From Acidimicrobiaceae bacterium (GTDB lineage: Bacteria; Actinomycetota; Acidimicrobiia; Acidimicrobiales; RAAP-2): a stretch of DNA of 32,912 nucleotides. Positions within the stretch are counted from its first letter, which is position 1; each line of letters opens with the position of its first letter. The stretch spans positions 1-32,912 of the forward strand of contig JABEUS010000042.1 of NCBI GenBank assembly GCA_013044285.1. The letters run 5' to 3'. The notes below the pieces were generated by a model. It did not search any database, was not told the origin of the DNA, and was given only the letters and a program-made list of their open reading frames with translations. Both the position numbers and the translations under genes were made by a program. This document shows, piece after piece, positions 1 through 9,572 of the stretch.

Positions 1-1038
1 ACCCTTCTCAGCCCGTTTGAGTTCCTCCCAGCGCGACTCGACCTCGGCCGCGGTCGACACGTCGACGTCTCCGAAGACGTGGGGGTGACGAGAGATCAGC
101 TTGGTGCTGAGGGCCTCGACGACTCCGTGAAGGTCGAAGGAACCGACCTCGTCGGCGAGCTCGGCGTGAAAGACGATTTGGTAGAGAAGGTCGCCCAACT
201 CTTCGCGCACGTGGAGACTCGCCGCCTCGTCGACCTCTCCCCGACTCTCCAGAGTGGCGAGGTTCTCGAGAGCCTCGAGGGCTTCGTAGGACTCCTCGAC
301 CAGGTGACGCGCGAGCGAGCCGTGAGTCTGCTCTTGATCCCAGGGGCACTGGGCTCGCAGAGTACGAGCCAGCTCGACCAAGTCCTCGACGGCGTCTCCG
401 ACTCCGCGCACCCGAGGAACGTAGACCGAAGTCAGGTGGTCAACGGGACCCCCAGTGAGCTCCGCGGCGGTCATCTCCCGAACCACTTGGTCGTCTAGTC
501 CGGCGTGGTGGACGAGCACCACCGGGGTCTGAGGGCCCAGGCGATCCGCGACGTGAGCCATGATGGACGACGAGTAGGTCTGGAGGAGAAGCCACGGGCC
601 CGGGCCCCGAAAACTCTCCGCTGGACCGAGGGCGTCGAGTATTCGTAGACCCACCGCCATGGGGTCGATCCCGAGAGCAATCGCGGCGACGTCCAGCACG
701 GAGACCGCCGGCTCGATGAGAACCTGCACCTCTCGTCGATCGCGCAAACGTTCGACGGTGGACTCGGCGACGAGGGGGGAACCGGGCACCGCGTACACCA
801 CCTCGTCGTGACGAAGGGCGAGCTCCACGAGGTCGTCCACGATGGCGTCGTAGAGCTGGTCAAAGGACTCGGCCGCGTCGTAGAGGTCGTCGTAACTCGG
901 AAGGTCGAGGCCGGCCAGGGCGGGGTGGTGACGGGTACGCACCCGCACGGTGGGTCCTTCGAGAGAGAGTCGAGTCGACGTCGTCACCCACTCGGGGCCC
1001 GCCGGACCCAGACCAACGACCCGAACGCGGGGGCTCAC
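1..1038 (-). CDS. mazG: Nucleoside triphosphate pyrophosphohydrolase MazG with N-terminal tetrapyrrole-methylase-like domain (C-terminus truncated by window edge)
   Basis: Manual minus-strand translation from GTG at 1038: VSPRVRVVGLGPAGPEWVTTSTRL...VVYAVPGSPLVAESTVERL...LARTLRAQCPWDQEQTHGSLARHLVEESYEALEALEN...VREELGDLLYQIVFHAELA...ISRHPHVFGDV. The CPWDxxQTHxSL, EExYE and EELGDLLxQxxFH motifs are MazG hallmarks. Absent from the ORF track because it runs off the window; overlaps the upstream gene by GTGA. Confidence 0.93.
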   Translation of the reverse strand, partial: MSPRVRVVGLGPAGPEWVTTSTRLSLEGPTVRVRTRHHPALAGLDLPSYDDLYDAAESFDQLYDAIVDDLVELALRHDEVVYAVPGSPLVAESTVERLRDRREVQVLIEPAVSVLDVAAIALGIDPMAVGLRILDALGPAESFRGPGPWLLLQTYSSSIMAHVADRLGPQTPVVLVHHAGLDDQVVREMTAAELTGGPVDHLTSVYVPRVRGVGDAVEDLVELARTLRAQCPWDQEQTHGSLARHLVEESYEALEALENLATLESRGEVDEAASLHVREELGDLLYQIVFHAELADEVGSFDLHGVVEALSTKLISRHPHVFGDVDVSTAAEVESRWEELKRAEKG

Positions 1039-2120
1039 TGGTAAGGAGTGGTCGCGGGAGTGGTCAGCACACTCGACGACGCGGTGCCCGAGTTAGCCGG
1101 CAGATTCGGAACAAAGACCTGAGGGCCCGAGGAGGCGAGACCCCACCGGCCAATGGAGGACGCGACCGTCACGGCGTCGCGGAACAACAGCTGGGACTTC
1201 GCGGTGCTGGCAATCGACGCGTTGGTCTTTTGTGCGTCGGCGAGCACCGTCGTGGCGGCCTGGGCGTAGGTGGTCGGCTTCTCCGAGGTGACCGCGAGAA
1301 AGAGGTCGGCGGTCCCCGACCCGTAAGTGATGGAGTGCAGCGTCGTGTTGTAGTGGCCCACCGGCTGACCCGCGACGTCCGATCTGAGCGACGCGTAGGA
1401 ACTCGAACCCGGCGAAAAGCACCCGAGGGCCCCGCCCCTTGACTTCGAGGAGTCGATGGAGAAACTGCGGGCCAACTGCGCCACCGACTGTCCCGATTTC
1501 GCGGCGGCGAGAAAGGCGTTCGCCCGTGACAACGACACCACCGCCGCCGAGACGCACAACGTGGTGTAGTCAGCGCGGTGTTGGGCGAAGTAGGACGAAA
1601 GGGAACTCGACGTGAGCGCCACGGTGCCCGGGAGGGTGGTCACGAGGTAGAGGGAGTCCGCCTCGGCTCGAACCTCAGCGTTTCTCATCGCCGCCGGCAT
1701 CGCCGCGAGAGCGGCCGACGCGCTCTCGGGGCAGTTGTAGTCGGCGCTCAGTGCCGCGTTCGACATCTCGGTGGCGAGAATCTGCTGGGCTCGACTCAAG
1801 TCCGTACTGCTCGGAGTGTGGTGGAGAACTCGCTCGACGTTGTCAACGATGGCCAGGCCCTCGACTCGGATGTTGGACCACGCGGCCGCGCCGGCCGCGG
1901 AGAGAGTCGACTGGGCTGCTCCCGCACCGATATTGGCCGAGGTGAGCGCGTCGTAGTAGCACTGGAGACCACTGTTGGAGCGCAGCGTTGACATCTCACT
2001 CGACCATTCGGCCAACGAGACTCGCTGGGAGTTCACCGTGAGGGCCGGGGTACTCGCGGAGAGACCGAAGCCGATGGCGACCGCGACCGCGACCACCAGG
2101 AGAGCAATAATGCGGCGCAC
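1035..2120 (-). CDS. SurA/PpiC-like secreted peptidyl-prolyl isomerase
   Basis: 361 aa ORF with N-terminal hydrophobic signal/anchor (MRRIIALLVVAVAVAIGFGLSAS), SurA-N-like start and PpiC-like segment (AAKSGQSVAQLARSFSIDSSKSRGGALGCFSPG...). Located between mfd and mazG, as in other actinobacteria. Confidence 0.75.
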   Translation of the reverse strand: MRRIIALLVVAVAVAIGFGLSASTPALTVNSQRVSLAEWSSEMSTLRSNSGLQCYYDALTSANIGAGAAQSTLSAAGAAAWSNIRVEGLAIVDNVERVLHHTPSSTDLSRAQQILATEMSNAALSADYNCPESASAALAAMPAAMRNAEVRAEADSLYLVTTLPGTVALTSSSLSSYFAQHRADYTTLCVSAAVVSLSRANAFLAAAKSGQSVAQLARSFSIDSSKSRGGALGCFSPGSSSYASLRSDVAGQPVGHYNTTLHSITYGSGTADLFLAVTSEKPTTYAQAATTVLADAQKTNASIASTAKSQLLFRDAVTVASSIGRWGLASSGPQVFVPNLPANSGTASSSVLTTPATTPYQ

Positions 2121-2132
2121 CGCCCCATGCTA
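2121..2132 (-). promoter_or_regulatory. Leaderless promoter -10 of the SurA-like gene
   Basis: Minus strand TAGCAT (2127-2132), 6 nt, GTG at 2120; lies in the 19 bp gap after the mfd stop. Confidence 0.5.
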
Positions 2133-2139
2133 GTGACCC

Positions 2140-5100
2140 TTATGCGACAAGTTCGTCGAGCCAGGCCGTCAGCGCCGGGGCCGACGACAACGAGGTGCTT
2201 TCTACTCGAACCTCGTGGGTGGATTCGTCGTACGCCCGCGAGGAGTGCTGGCGTCGGAGTCGCATCTGCTGGGAGAGACTCAAGACGAGGGGTGAGACTT
2301 TGACCAGGGGATGGGTGCGAATCCCCGGTCGAGCGGGGGACACGCTGAGGCTGCGTATCCCGAGTTCGAGACAACGCAGTCGCAAGCGAGCCAGGTCGAG
2401 GAGTGCGCGCGCCGGAGTGGGCAGGGCTCCGTAGCGGTCGATCCACTCGACTTCCAGGTCGTCGATGTCGTCGCGCGAACGCAGTCCCGCGAGTCGACGG
2501 TACGCCTCGAGTCGAGCATCTTCGGCCTCGACGTAGCTCACCGGAAGGTGGGCGTCACCCGGGACGTCGATGACGATCTCCACCGGCTCGACCGCGATTT
2601 CACCGGAGGCGTCACGCACCGCTTCGGCGACGAGTTGGATGTAGAGGTCGAAGCCCACCGCGGCCATCGAGGTTCCCGACTGTTCGTGTCCGAGAAAGGT
2701 GCCCGCCCCCCGGATCTCGAGGTCCCGCATCGCGATCTTGAAACCACTACCCAACGCGGTGTTGTCACCGATCGTGCGAAGCCTTTCGTACGCCGTCTCC
2801 GAAAGAACTTGAGCGGGGGCGTGAAAGAGGTAGGCGTAGGCTCGCTGACCCGATCGACCCACCCGGCCCCGCAGCTGGTGAAGCTGTCCGAGGCCCAACC
2901 GCTCCGCCCGATCGACAATCAGTGTGTTGACCGACGGGAGATCGATGCCGTTCTCCACAATGGTGGTGCAGACCAGCACGTCGAAACGGCGTTCCCAGAA
3001 GTCGATCATGACTCGCTCGAGTGTGCCCTCGTCCATCTGTCCGTGGGCCACCGCGACCCGAGCGTCGGGAACCAGGTGGGTGAGTCGACGGGCCACTTCT
3101 TCGATGTCCGATACGCGGTTGTGAACGTAGAACACCTGACCCTCGCGGAGCAGCTCTCGGCGCACCGCCTCGATCACGGCCGACTCGTCGTACTCACCCA
3201 CGTGGGTGAGAATCGGGCGCCGGTCGACCGGAGGAGTCTGAACCATGGAGAGATCGCGGAGTCCCGAAAAAGCCATCTCCAAGGTGCGCGGAATAGGTGA
3301 CGCCGACAAGGTCAAGACGTCGACGCCCACCGACCGAGCCTTAATGGCTTCCTTGTGGTTGACTCCGAAACGCTGCTCCTCGTCCACGACGAGCAGACCT
3401 AAATCCCGAAATCGGACGTGCTCGTTCAAGAGACGGTGCGTTCCGATGATGACGTCCACACGGCCCTCGGCCAGAGCCTCGAGGGTGGCCCGCGCCTGCG
3501 CGTCATCCACGAATCGACTGAGCAGGTCAACGCGCACCGGAAATCCGGCGAAACGTTCAGTGAACACTTGGTGGTGCTGGGAGGCGAGCAGGGTGGTCGG
3601 GACCAATACCGCCACCTGCTTATGGTCCTGGACGGCTTTAAAGACCGCGCGCACGGCAATCTCGGTCTTTCCGAATCCCACGTCGGCGACGATCAAGCGA
3701 TCCATCGGACGCTCCGACTCCATATCGCGCTTCACCGCGTCGACGGCGTCGGCCTGGTCCGGCGTGAGGGGGAAGACGAACTGGTCCTCCATCTCTCGCT
3801 GCCACTCGCCGTCGGGAGAAAAGGAGAATCCCCGCGCGACGGTGCGCTGGCGGTACAACTCCACTAACTCCTGGGCGATGACGAAAGCCTCGGCCCGAGC
3901 GCGCGCGCGCGTTCGCTGCCAGTCGGCGCCCCCCATCTTCGAAAGAGAGGGGTGTTCGCCACCGGAGTAGGGAGTGAGGGCATCAATGAGTTCGGTGGGC
4001 CAGTAACTACGACCGTCCTTGAACTCCAAGATCATGTAGTCACGAGTGAGTCCGTTGATGGCTCGAGTCGTCGTACCGGCGAATCTCGCCACTCCGTGCT
4101 GGCGGTGCACCACGTAGCTACCGATCGACAGGTCGTCGAAGAACCCATCGACGGCCCTCGTCCTCGTCCGGGCGACCCGGTGGACGGAACGTCGTCCCGT
4201 GAGGTCCGCCTCCGACCACACCGTCAGCCTGGGGTTCTCCAGACTAAATCCGAAGGTCAACGTGCTCACGACCACACTGACTCGGGATTCGAACACTCGG
4301 TGAGGATCAGTGGAGACGTCGAGGCCCTCCGCGCGTAGCTGGTCCGCTACGCGCTCGAGAGAACCGGCGTGCGCCGTTGCGACAACCACTCGGTGATCCC
4401 GGGGCCAGTTCGCGACGTGCGCCGCGAGACGGGAGGGGTCCGCCTGAATGGGCGGTGGCGAACTCACGATCACTTCGTCGGCGAAGGCTCCGTCGAAGAG
4501 AGTGTCCGAGTCGCGAAAGATCTGATCACCCGCCACGTGCAACAGAGGCACGGGGCGGTCCGCCCCCCACGTCGTCGCGACCACGTCGGTGAGTTCTCTC
4601 TCCTCGCTGAGCAGATCGTCCAGGCGCGTGCGACACGCCGCCGGATCGACGATCACCAGGTCGTAGTCGGAGGCCTCGTCTCGTAGGGTCCGTGGGGTTT
4701 CACAAAAGAGTGACATCCAGCCCTCGAGAGAGTCGAAGAGGTGCCCCTGAGCGATTCGGTCGGCCACGTCTCGACCCCACGACGCGGTGTCGGCGAAGAG
4801 CCCCGCCATCTCCCGCGTGCGCTCGTTCGGAATCCATTCCCGGGCCGGCGCAAACTCCACCACCTCCAGCACGTCGACCGAGCGCTGAGAACCCACGTCA
4901 AAGTGAGCCAGTCGCTCGACGTCGTCACCGAAGAAATCGAGACGAACCGGAAACTCCTCGTCGGGGTCCCACACGTCGACAATTCCGCCGCGCACGGCTA
5001 ACTCCCCGCGGTGCTCCACCAGAGCCTCTCGCCGGTACCCCATCTCCACCAGGGTGGAGACCACCGAGTCCCGAGATATTTCCTGGGCCCGCTCAATGCG

Positions 5101-5508
5101 TAGAAGCGGCACGGGAGGGTGGGGGGCGAGAACCTGGGCGATTCCGCGCACCGAGGCCACGATGAGACGCGGACCGCGTCCCTCGGCGAGGCGCCACCGA
5201 AGGCGCGCCCGGGCCGCCATGGTGGTGACTTCGGGACTCACTCGCTCCAGTGGGTGAGTATCCCAGGCCGGCCACAGGGCCACCTCGTTCGGATCTTCCC
5301 ACAGTGCTCGCGCCCCCTCCCACAGAAGTTCGGCGTCGCTCGACGAGGCGACGACCGCGATCGTGGGCCCCCGTTGGAGCGCGAAACTACTGAGTGCGAG
5401 ATGGGTGGACGCACCGTTCGGGACGAGGCGCCGTTCGGCGAGGGCGCGAGAAACGTCGGGAGCGACGCGCTCGAGAACTCGCCGCATTCCCTGAGGTTCA
5501 GGACCCAC
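2140..5508 (-). CDS. mfd: Transcription-repair coupling factor
   Basis: 1122 aa; RNAP-interaction domain (GSYVVHRQHGVARFAG), helicase motifs (LIVADVGFGKTEIAVRAVFKA, VVDEEQRFGVNHKE, LTLSASPIPRTLEMAFSGLRDLS), TRCF C-terminal domain. Confidence 0.98.
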   Translation of the reverse strand: MGPEPQGMRRVLERVAPDVSRALAERRLVPNGASTHLALSSFALQRGPTIAVVASSSDAELLWEGARALWEDPNEVALWPAWDTHPLERVSPEVTTMAARARLRWRLAEGRGPRLIVASVRGIAQVLAPHPPVPLLRIERAQEISRDSVVSTLVEMGYRREALVEHRGELAVRGGIVDVWDPDEEFPVRLDFFGDDVERLAHFDVGSQRSVDVLEVVEFAPAREWIPNERTREMAGLFADTASWGRDVADRIAQGHLFDSLEGWMSLFCETPRTLRDEASDYDLVIVDPAACRTRLDDLLSEERELTDVVATTWGADRPVPLLHVAGDQIFRDSDTLFDGAFADEVIVSSPPPIQADPSRLAAHVANWPRDHRVVVATAHAGSLERVADQLRAEGLDVSTDPHRVFESRVSVVVSTLTFGFSLENPRLTVWSEADLTGRRSVHRVARTRTRAVDGFFDDLSIGSYVVHRQHGVARFAGTTTRAINGLTRDYMILEFKDGRSYWPTELIDALTPYSGGEHPSLSKMGGADWQRTRARARAEAFVIAQELVELYRQRTVARGFSFSPDGEWQREMEDQFVFPLTPDQADAVDAVKRDMESERPMDRLIVADVGFGKTEIAVRAVFKAVQDHKQVAVLVPTTLLASQHHQVFTERFAGFPVRVDLLSRFVDDAQARATLEALAEGRVDVIIGTHRLLNEHVRFRDLGLLVVDEEQRFGVNHKEAIKARSVGVDVLTLSASPIPRTLEMAFSGLRDLSMVQTPPVDRRPILTHVGEYDESAVIEAVRRELLREGQVFYVHNRVSDIEEVARRLTHLVPDARVAVAHGQMDEGTLERVMIDFWERRFDVLVCTTIVENGIDLPSVNTLIVDRAERLGLGQLHQLRGRVGRSGQRAYAYLFHAPAQVLSETAYERLRTIGDNTALGSGFKIAMRDLEIRGAGTFLGHEQSGTSMAAVGFDLYIQLVAEAVRDASGEIAVEPVEIVIDVPGDAHLPVSYVEAEDARLEAYRRLAGLRSRDDIDDLEVEWIDRYGALPTPARALLDLARLRLRCLELGIRSLSVSPARPGIRTHPLVKVSPLVLSLSQQMRLRRQHSSRAYDESTHEVRVESTSLSSAPALTAWLDELVA

Positions 5509-6112
5509 TATTCACCCGACCCTGGGCGATGTCGACGCCGTGTTCGAGAACCGTCTCCAGGGCGTCCGCGGCCCGCTCGGCGCTCTCGGCGAGTTCGCGC
5601 TGGTGCGGACCGCTCAGACGGCGAAGCACCCAGTCCGTCACCTGCTCCTTGTGGGCTGGTCGTCCGATCCCGACCCGCAACCGGACGAAGTCGGAGGAAC
5701 CGAGTACCCCCGCTACGGAGCGCAGTCCGTTATGACCCGCTAATCCCCCGCCCCTCTTCAGCTGCAGGCGTCCGGGCTCGAGGTCGAGTTCGTCGTGGAC
5801 GATGACGAGACGACTGAGGTCACTGAGAGAGGACCGATTTAACAGCGGAGGAATGGCGGCTCCGGACTCGTTCATATAGGTCGTAGGCACGGCGAGAGAG
5901 ACGACGCCGAGGCTAGAGGGTCCCGTGATATACCAGGCCCTCAGACGGGACTCGACCTTAAGAGTGAGGCCCCGGCGCCGACAGAGTTCACGCACGGCGT
6001 CTCCACCGACGTTGTGGCGACTCCCGTCGTACTCCGTACCGGGATTAGCGAGACCCACCACGAGGAGGCTCGACGGTGTACCCCGACGTGGTTCGCCGCG
6101 GCGCAGGGCCAC
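5498..6112 (-). CDS. pth: Peptidyl-tRNA hydrolase
   Basis: 204 aa; LLVVGLANPGTEYDGSRHNVGGDAV, TYMNESGAAI, VIVHDELDLEPGRLQLKRGGGLAGHNGLRS. Confidence 0.97.
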   Translation of the reverse strand: MALRRGEPRRGTPSSLLVVGLANPGTEYDGSRHNVGGDAVRELCRRRGLTLKVESRLRAWYITGPSSLGVVSLAVPTTYMNESGAAIPPLLNRSSLSDLSRLVIVHDELDLEPGRLQLKRGGGLAGHNGLRSVAGVLGSSDFVRLRVGIGRPAHKEQVTDWVLRRLSGPHQRELAESAERAADALETVLEHGVDIAQGRVNSGS

Positions 6113-6118
6113 GGTCGG

Positions 6119-6700
6119 CTACCCGCGTTCGGTGGTCCTGGCGGCGCGTCCGGCTCGAGTCGTGACGACGGAGAGGGCACCGTCACCCGCGGCTACGACA
6201 CCCTCGGGCAACACCACATCCGCCACGCGAATCGACTGACCGGGACGCAGGTGGGAGATATCCACATCGACGTGGGTCGGAATGGCCGCCGGCGTCGCCT
6301 TCAGGGTCAACCGGAAGAGCGCCTGGGACAGTTCCCAGTCGGCGTGGCGAATCTCGACGGCGTCACCGATGATGTGGAGGGGAACCACCACACTGACCGG
6401 CTGGGACGGGTCAACGACCTGGAAGTCCACGTGAGACAGCGTCCCCTTCACCGGGTGACGCTGGATCTGGCGAGCCATCACGGTGTAGGTCCGAGTCTCG
6501 GTCGAAAGATCGATGACGACGTTCAGGCCCTTCTCGCCCGACACGGCCTGACGAAACTCTCGTGCGTCCACCGCCACCGCTACCGGGTCCACGCCGGTCC
6601 CGTAGACCACGGCCGGAACGTGTCCGGTGGTCCGCAGCCGGCGAGAGTTGCGAGTTCCCTCGGCGCGGCCCGTCGTCGCGTTCAGAGTGATCTGGGTCAT
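6119..6700 (-). CDS. rplY: 50S ribosomal protein bL25 (CTC type)
   Basis: 193 aa; GRAEGTRNSRRLRTTGHVPAVVYG start, VDFQVVDPSQPVSVVVPLH, CTC-like C-terminal extension. GAGGAGC Shine-Dalgarno upstream of ATG. Confidence 0.93.
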   Translation of the reverse strand: MTQITLNATTGRAEGTRNSRRLRTTGHVPAVVYGTGVDPVAVAVDAREFRQAVSGEKGLNVVIDLSTETRTYTVMARQIQRHPVKGTLSHVDFQVVDPSQPVSVVVPLHIIGDAVEIRHADWELSQALFRLTLKATPAAIPTHVDVDISHLRPGQSIRVADVVLPEGVVAAGDGALSVVTTRAGRAARTTERG

Positions 6701-6786
6701 AGCTGCTCCTCGTCAGTGGGCGCGCAAAGGCGCTGCGCACAGGGAAAATAGTTTAGCGCCCCGCCCACGAGTCGTCGAACGCCTCC

Positions 6787-7761
6787 CTAGAGGAGGTTTT
6801 CGCCACCAAAAATGTCTGAGACGGACGAATCTTCGAAGATGGCCGAAATAGCGTTGGCGACGATACCGGCGACCGACAAGATCTCCAACTTCTCGAAACG
6901 ACGGTCCGGCGAGAGGGGCAGGGTATCGGTCACGACCACCCGGCTAATGGGGGCGTTGAACAGGCGTTCCACCGCGGGTGGAGAAAAAACCGCGTGGGTG
7001 GCCATCACCCAAATGTCCTCCGCCCCGTTCGCCTTCAGCAGGTCACAGGCGGCCACAATGGTGCCGGCGGTATCGATCATGTCGTCGACCACCACGCAGT
7101 GTCGCCCGTCGACACCTCCCACAATGTGGCGGGCTTCGGCGACGTTCGTGGTTCCGTGGGGCCGAGTTTTGTGGACCAGCGCTAGTTCGCACCCCAAGTG
7201 GGTGGCGTAGCGCTCGGCCACCTTGACCCGCCCAGCGTCGGGGGCGACCACCACCAGGTTCGATGGGTCGGCGTGCTGTTTCAGGTACTCCTCAATCACC
7301 GGGGCGGCGACGAGATGGTCGACCGGAATATCGAAGAATCCCTGAATCTGTCCGGAGTGAAAGTCCACCGACAAGACCCGATCGGCGCCGGCCGTCTGAA
7401 GCATGTCGGCGACCAATTTGGCCGTGATGGGCTCTCGTCCGGTGGACTTACGGTCCTGGCGAGCGTAGGCGTAACAGGGGATGACCGCGGTAATCGAGCG
7501 AGCCGACGCACGTTTCGCCGCATCGATCATGATCAACTGCTCCATGAGTGCGCTGTTGACCGGACTCCCGTGCGTCTGGACGATGAAGACGTGAGCTCCA
7601 CGAATCGACTCGTCAAAGCGGCAGTGAATCTCGCCGTTGGCGAACTCACGAACGTTGGCTTCGGTAAGTTCCACGCCGAGCCGGTCAGCGATGTCACGGG
7701 TAAGTTCGGGATGGCACCGTCCGCTCACTACAACCAGACGCCGCTTCGAGAGGGACTCCAC
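6787..7761 (-). CDS. prs: Ribose-phosphate pyrophosphokinase
   Basis: 324 aa; VVSGRCHPELTRDIADRLGVEL, ANGEIHCRFDESIRG, QTHGSPVNSALMEQLIMIDAAKRASA, VVVDDMIDTAGTI PRPP loop. Confidence 0.97.
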   Translation of the reverse strand: MESLSKRRLVVVSGRCHPELTRDIADRLGVELTEANVREFANGEIHCRFDESIRGAHVFIVQTHGSPVNSALMEQLIMIDAAKRASARSITAVIPCYAYARQDRKSTGREPITAKLVADMLQTAGADRVLSVDFHSGQIQGFFDIPVDHLVAAPVIEEYLKQHADPSNLVVVAPDAGRVKVAERYATHLGCELALVHKTRPHGTTNVAEARHIVGGVDGRHCVVVDDMIDTAGTIVAACDLLKANGAEDIWVMATHAVFSPPAVERLFNAPISRVVVTDTLPLSPDRRFEKLEILSVAGIVANAISAIFEDSSVSDIFGGENLL

Positions 7762-7802
7762 CGCACGAGACTACCCCGGAGACCGGACTCTACGATGACG
7801 AG
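7762..7802. promoter_or_regulatory. Divergent leaderless promoter pair, prs (-) and hydrolase (+)
   Basis: Minus: TAGTCT (7768-7773), 6 nt, GTG at 7761. Plus: TACGAT (7791-7796), 6 nt, GTG at 7803. Confidence 0.6.
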
Positions 7803-8681
7803 GTGGACGACAACGAGTTCGACCTCCTCGAGGAGAATCGGCGGGAGTGGAATCTTTCTCTCCCCCTCCCCCCTCGCCAGCGACTCTTTGTTCCGGTGGA
7901 CGGGCTACGACACGTCTCTGGTATTCAGTGGTTTCCTGAACCGGCGCGCGTTGTTCTCCTACACGGGCGGGGTCAAAACGCCCACACCTTCGATACCACT
8001 CTGCTCGCCCTCGGCGCCCCCGCGCTGGCCCTTGACCTACCGCACCACGGCCACTCCGACGCCTCCGTGACGGGTCCGTCGGGCGTGGTCGAACACGCCC
8101 GAGACGTCGTGGCGGTGCTCGACTCGCTCGATCTCGGGCCCGTGGTTCTGGTCGGCATGTCCCTCGGCGGTCTCGTCAGTCTGCTCGTCGCCGAGCAACG
8201 CCCCGAGAGACTTACCCACCTCGTGTTGCTCGATATCACCCCCGGCATCGACCCCGTTCGAGCTCGCGCGGTCCTCGACTTTCTCGACGGCCCCGAGAGT
8301 TTCGACAGCCTCGAAGAGATGGTGCGCCGTACGATCGAACACCACCCGGGCCGTTCCGTCTCGTCGTTACGGCGCGGGGTAATCCACAACGCTCGCCAGC
8401 GACCCGACGGTCGATGGGTCTGGCGACACCAGCAGTACCCCCCCGCTCTCCTCGCGCCCACCGAGCGGCCCGACCTGTGGCCGGCACTGGAGGCGCTCGG
8501 AGTGCCGGTGACCCTCGTGCACGGAGACCGAGCCCCGTCGGTCGTGACCGACGGGGAGATTGCCGAGTTTCGTCAACGACGGCCCCGCGACGAGGTCGTG
8601 ACCCTTTCTGGTGGCCACTCCCTACAAGGCGACGATCCGCTCGGGGTCGCCGCGGTCCTTCGACACGTCGGGGGTTTTTAG
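7803..8681 (+). CDS. Alpha/beta-fold hydrolase
   Basis: 292 aa; VVLLHGRGQNAHTF, ALDLPHHGHSD, VVLVGMSLGGLVSLLVAEQRPERL (GxSxGG nucleophile elbow), VTLVHGDRAP, LSGGHSLQGDDP (C-terminal His). Confidence 0.9.
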   Translation: MDDNEFDLLEENRREWNLSLPLPPRQRLFVPVDGLRHVSGIQWFPEPARVVLLHGRGQNAHTFDTTLLALGAPALALDLPHHGHSDASVTGPSGVVEHARDVVAVLDSLDLGPVVLVGMSLGGLVSLLVAEQRPERLTHLVLLDITPGIDPVRARAVLDFLDGPESFDSLEEMVRRTIEHHPGRSVSSLRRGVIHNARQRPDGRWVWRHQQYPPALLAPTERPDLWPALEALGVPVTLVHGDRAPSVVTDGEIAEFRQRRPRDEVVTLSGGHSLQGDDPLGVAAVLRHVGGF

Positions 8682-8694
8682 TCCCGTGGTGCAG

Positions 8695-8770
8695 TGGCTG
8701 GCGGGGGAGGGCTCGAACCTCCAACTTTCGGAACCAAAATCCGACGTTCTGCCAATTGAACTACCCGCCA
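8695..8770 (-). tRNA. tRNA-Gln (anticodon TTG), CCA encoded
   Basis: Minus-strand sequence TGGCGGG-TA-GTTCAATTGGCAGAAC-G-TCGGA-TTTTGGT-TCCGA-AAGTT-GGAGG-TTCGAGC-CCTCC-CCCGCCA-G-CCA. Acceptor, anticodon and T arms all pair; anticodon TTG. Confidence 0.96.
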
Positions 8771-8870
8771 TAGGTTACGGTGCTGTTTCCTCGCTTCTTA
8801 TGCCCCGTCGTGAGAGTCTTTACACCGCGGGACCAGACTAGAGGACGCCGAGAAAGGTAGAGGAACCATC

Positions 8871-9572
8871 GTGAGCAACACCACTGCATCCACCTCCTAC
8901 GTAGCCATTGTCGATGACGACCCCGCGATTCGAAATTCGCTGGGACGCGCCCTGCGAATGGAGAACTACGACGTAGAACTCTACGAAGACGGAAGCAGTG
9001 CCCTGCGCGCCATTCAACTTCGGGCCCCCGACGCGATCATCCTGGACCTGCAGTTACCCGATATTGACGGGCTCGAGGTCTGTCGGCGTATTCGTCGCGC
9101 CGGCGACGCCACCCCGATTTTGATGGTGACGGCGCGCGACGCGGTCGACGACCGGGTCGAGGGACTCGACGCCGGAGCGGACGACTACTTGGTTAAGCCC
9201 TACGACCTGGCCGAACTCCTCGCCCGGCTGCGCGCCCTCCTGCGTCGACGTCAGGTCAGTGAGGGAGACGAGTCCGTCCTGCGATTCGAGGATCTCACCC
9301 TCAACCCCGGTACGAGAGAGGTGCGACGCGGTGACCGGGATATTCAGTTGACCAAGATCGAGTTCGACCTCCTAGAGCTGTTTTTGCAGAATCCCCGTCA
9401 GGTGCTGACGCGAGACCAGATTCTGGACCTGGTCTGGGGTTACACCTTTGACTCCGGTACGAACTCGCTCGCGGTCTACATCGGATATCTCCGACGCAAG
9501 CTCGAAGAGAATGCTGAGGCGCGTCTCATTCAGACGGTGCGCGGAGTGGGTTACGCGCTGCGCGCGCAATGA
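8871..9572 (+). CDS. OmpR/PhoB-family response regulator (MprA/TcrA-like)
   Basis: 233 aa from GTG; receiver domain (VAIVDDDPAIRNSLGRAL, ILDLQLPDIDGLEVCRRIR, VTARDAVDDRVEGLDAGADDYLVKP) and winged helix (LTKIEFDLLELFLQNPRQVLTRDQILDLVWG...VRGVGYALR). SD-like AGAGGA upstream. Confidence 0.96.
   Translation: MSNTTASTSYVAIVDDDPAIRNSLGRALRMENYDVELYEDGSSALRAIQLRAPDAIILDLQLPDIDGLEVCRRIRRAGDATPILMVTARDAVDDRVEGLDAGADDYLVKPYDLAELLARLRALLRRRQVSEGDESVLRFEDLTLNPGTREVRRGDRDIQLTKIEFDLLELFLQNPRQVLTRDQILDLVWGYTFDSGTNSLAVYIGYLRRKLEENAEARLIQTVRGVGYALRAQ

Noticed and set aside
2311-3300. 329 aa plus-strand ORF
   Set aside because: Entirely antisense to mfd, with composition typical of high-GC shadow ORFs and no recognisable motif.
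3900-3912. GCGCGCGCGC run as possible Z-DNA/regulatory element
   Set aside because: Encodes an Ala/Arg run (TRARARAEA) in mfd; explained by coding composition.
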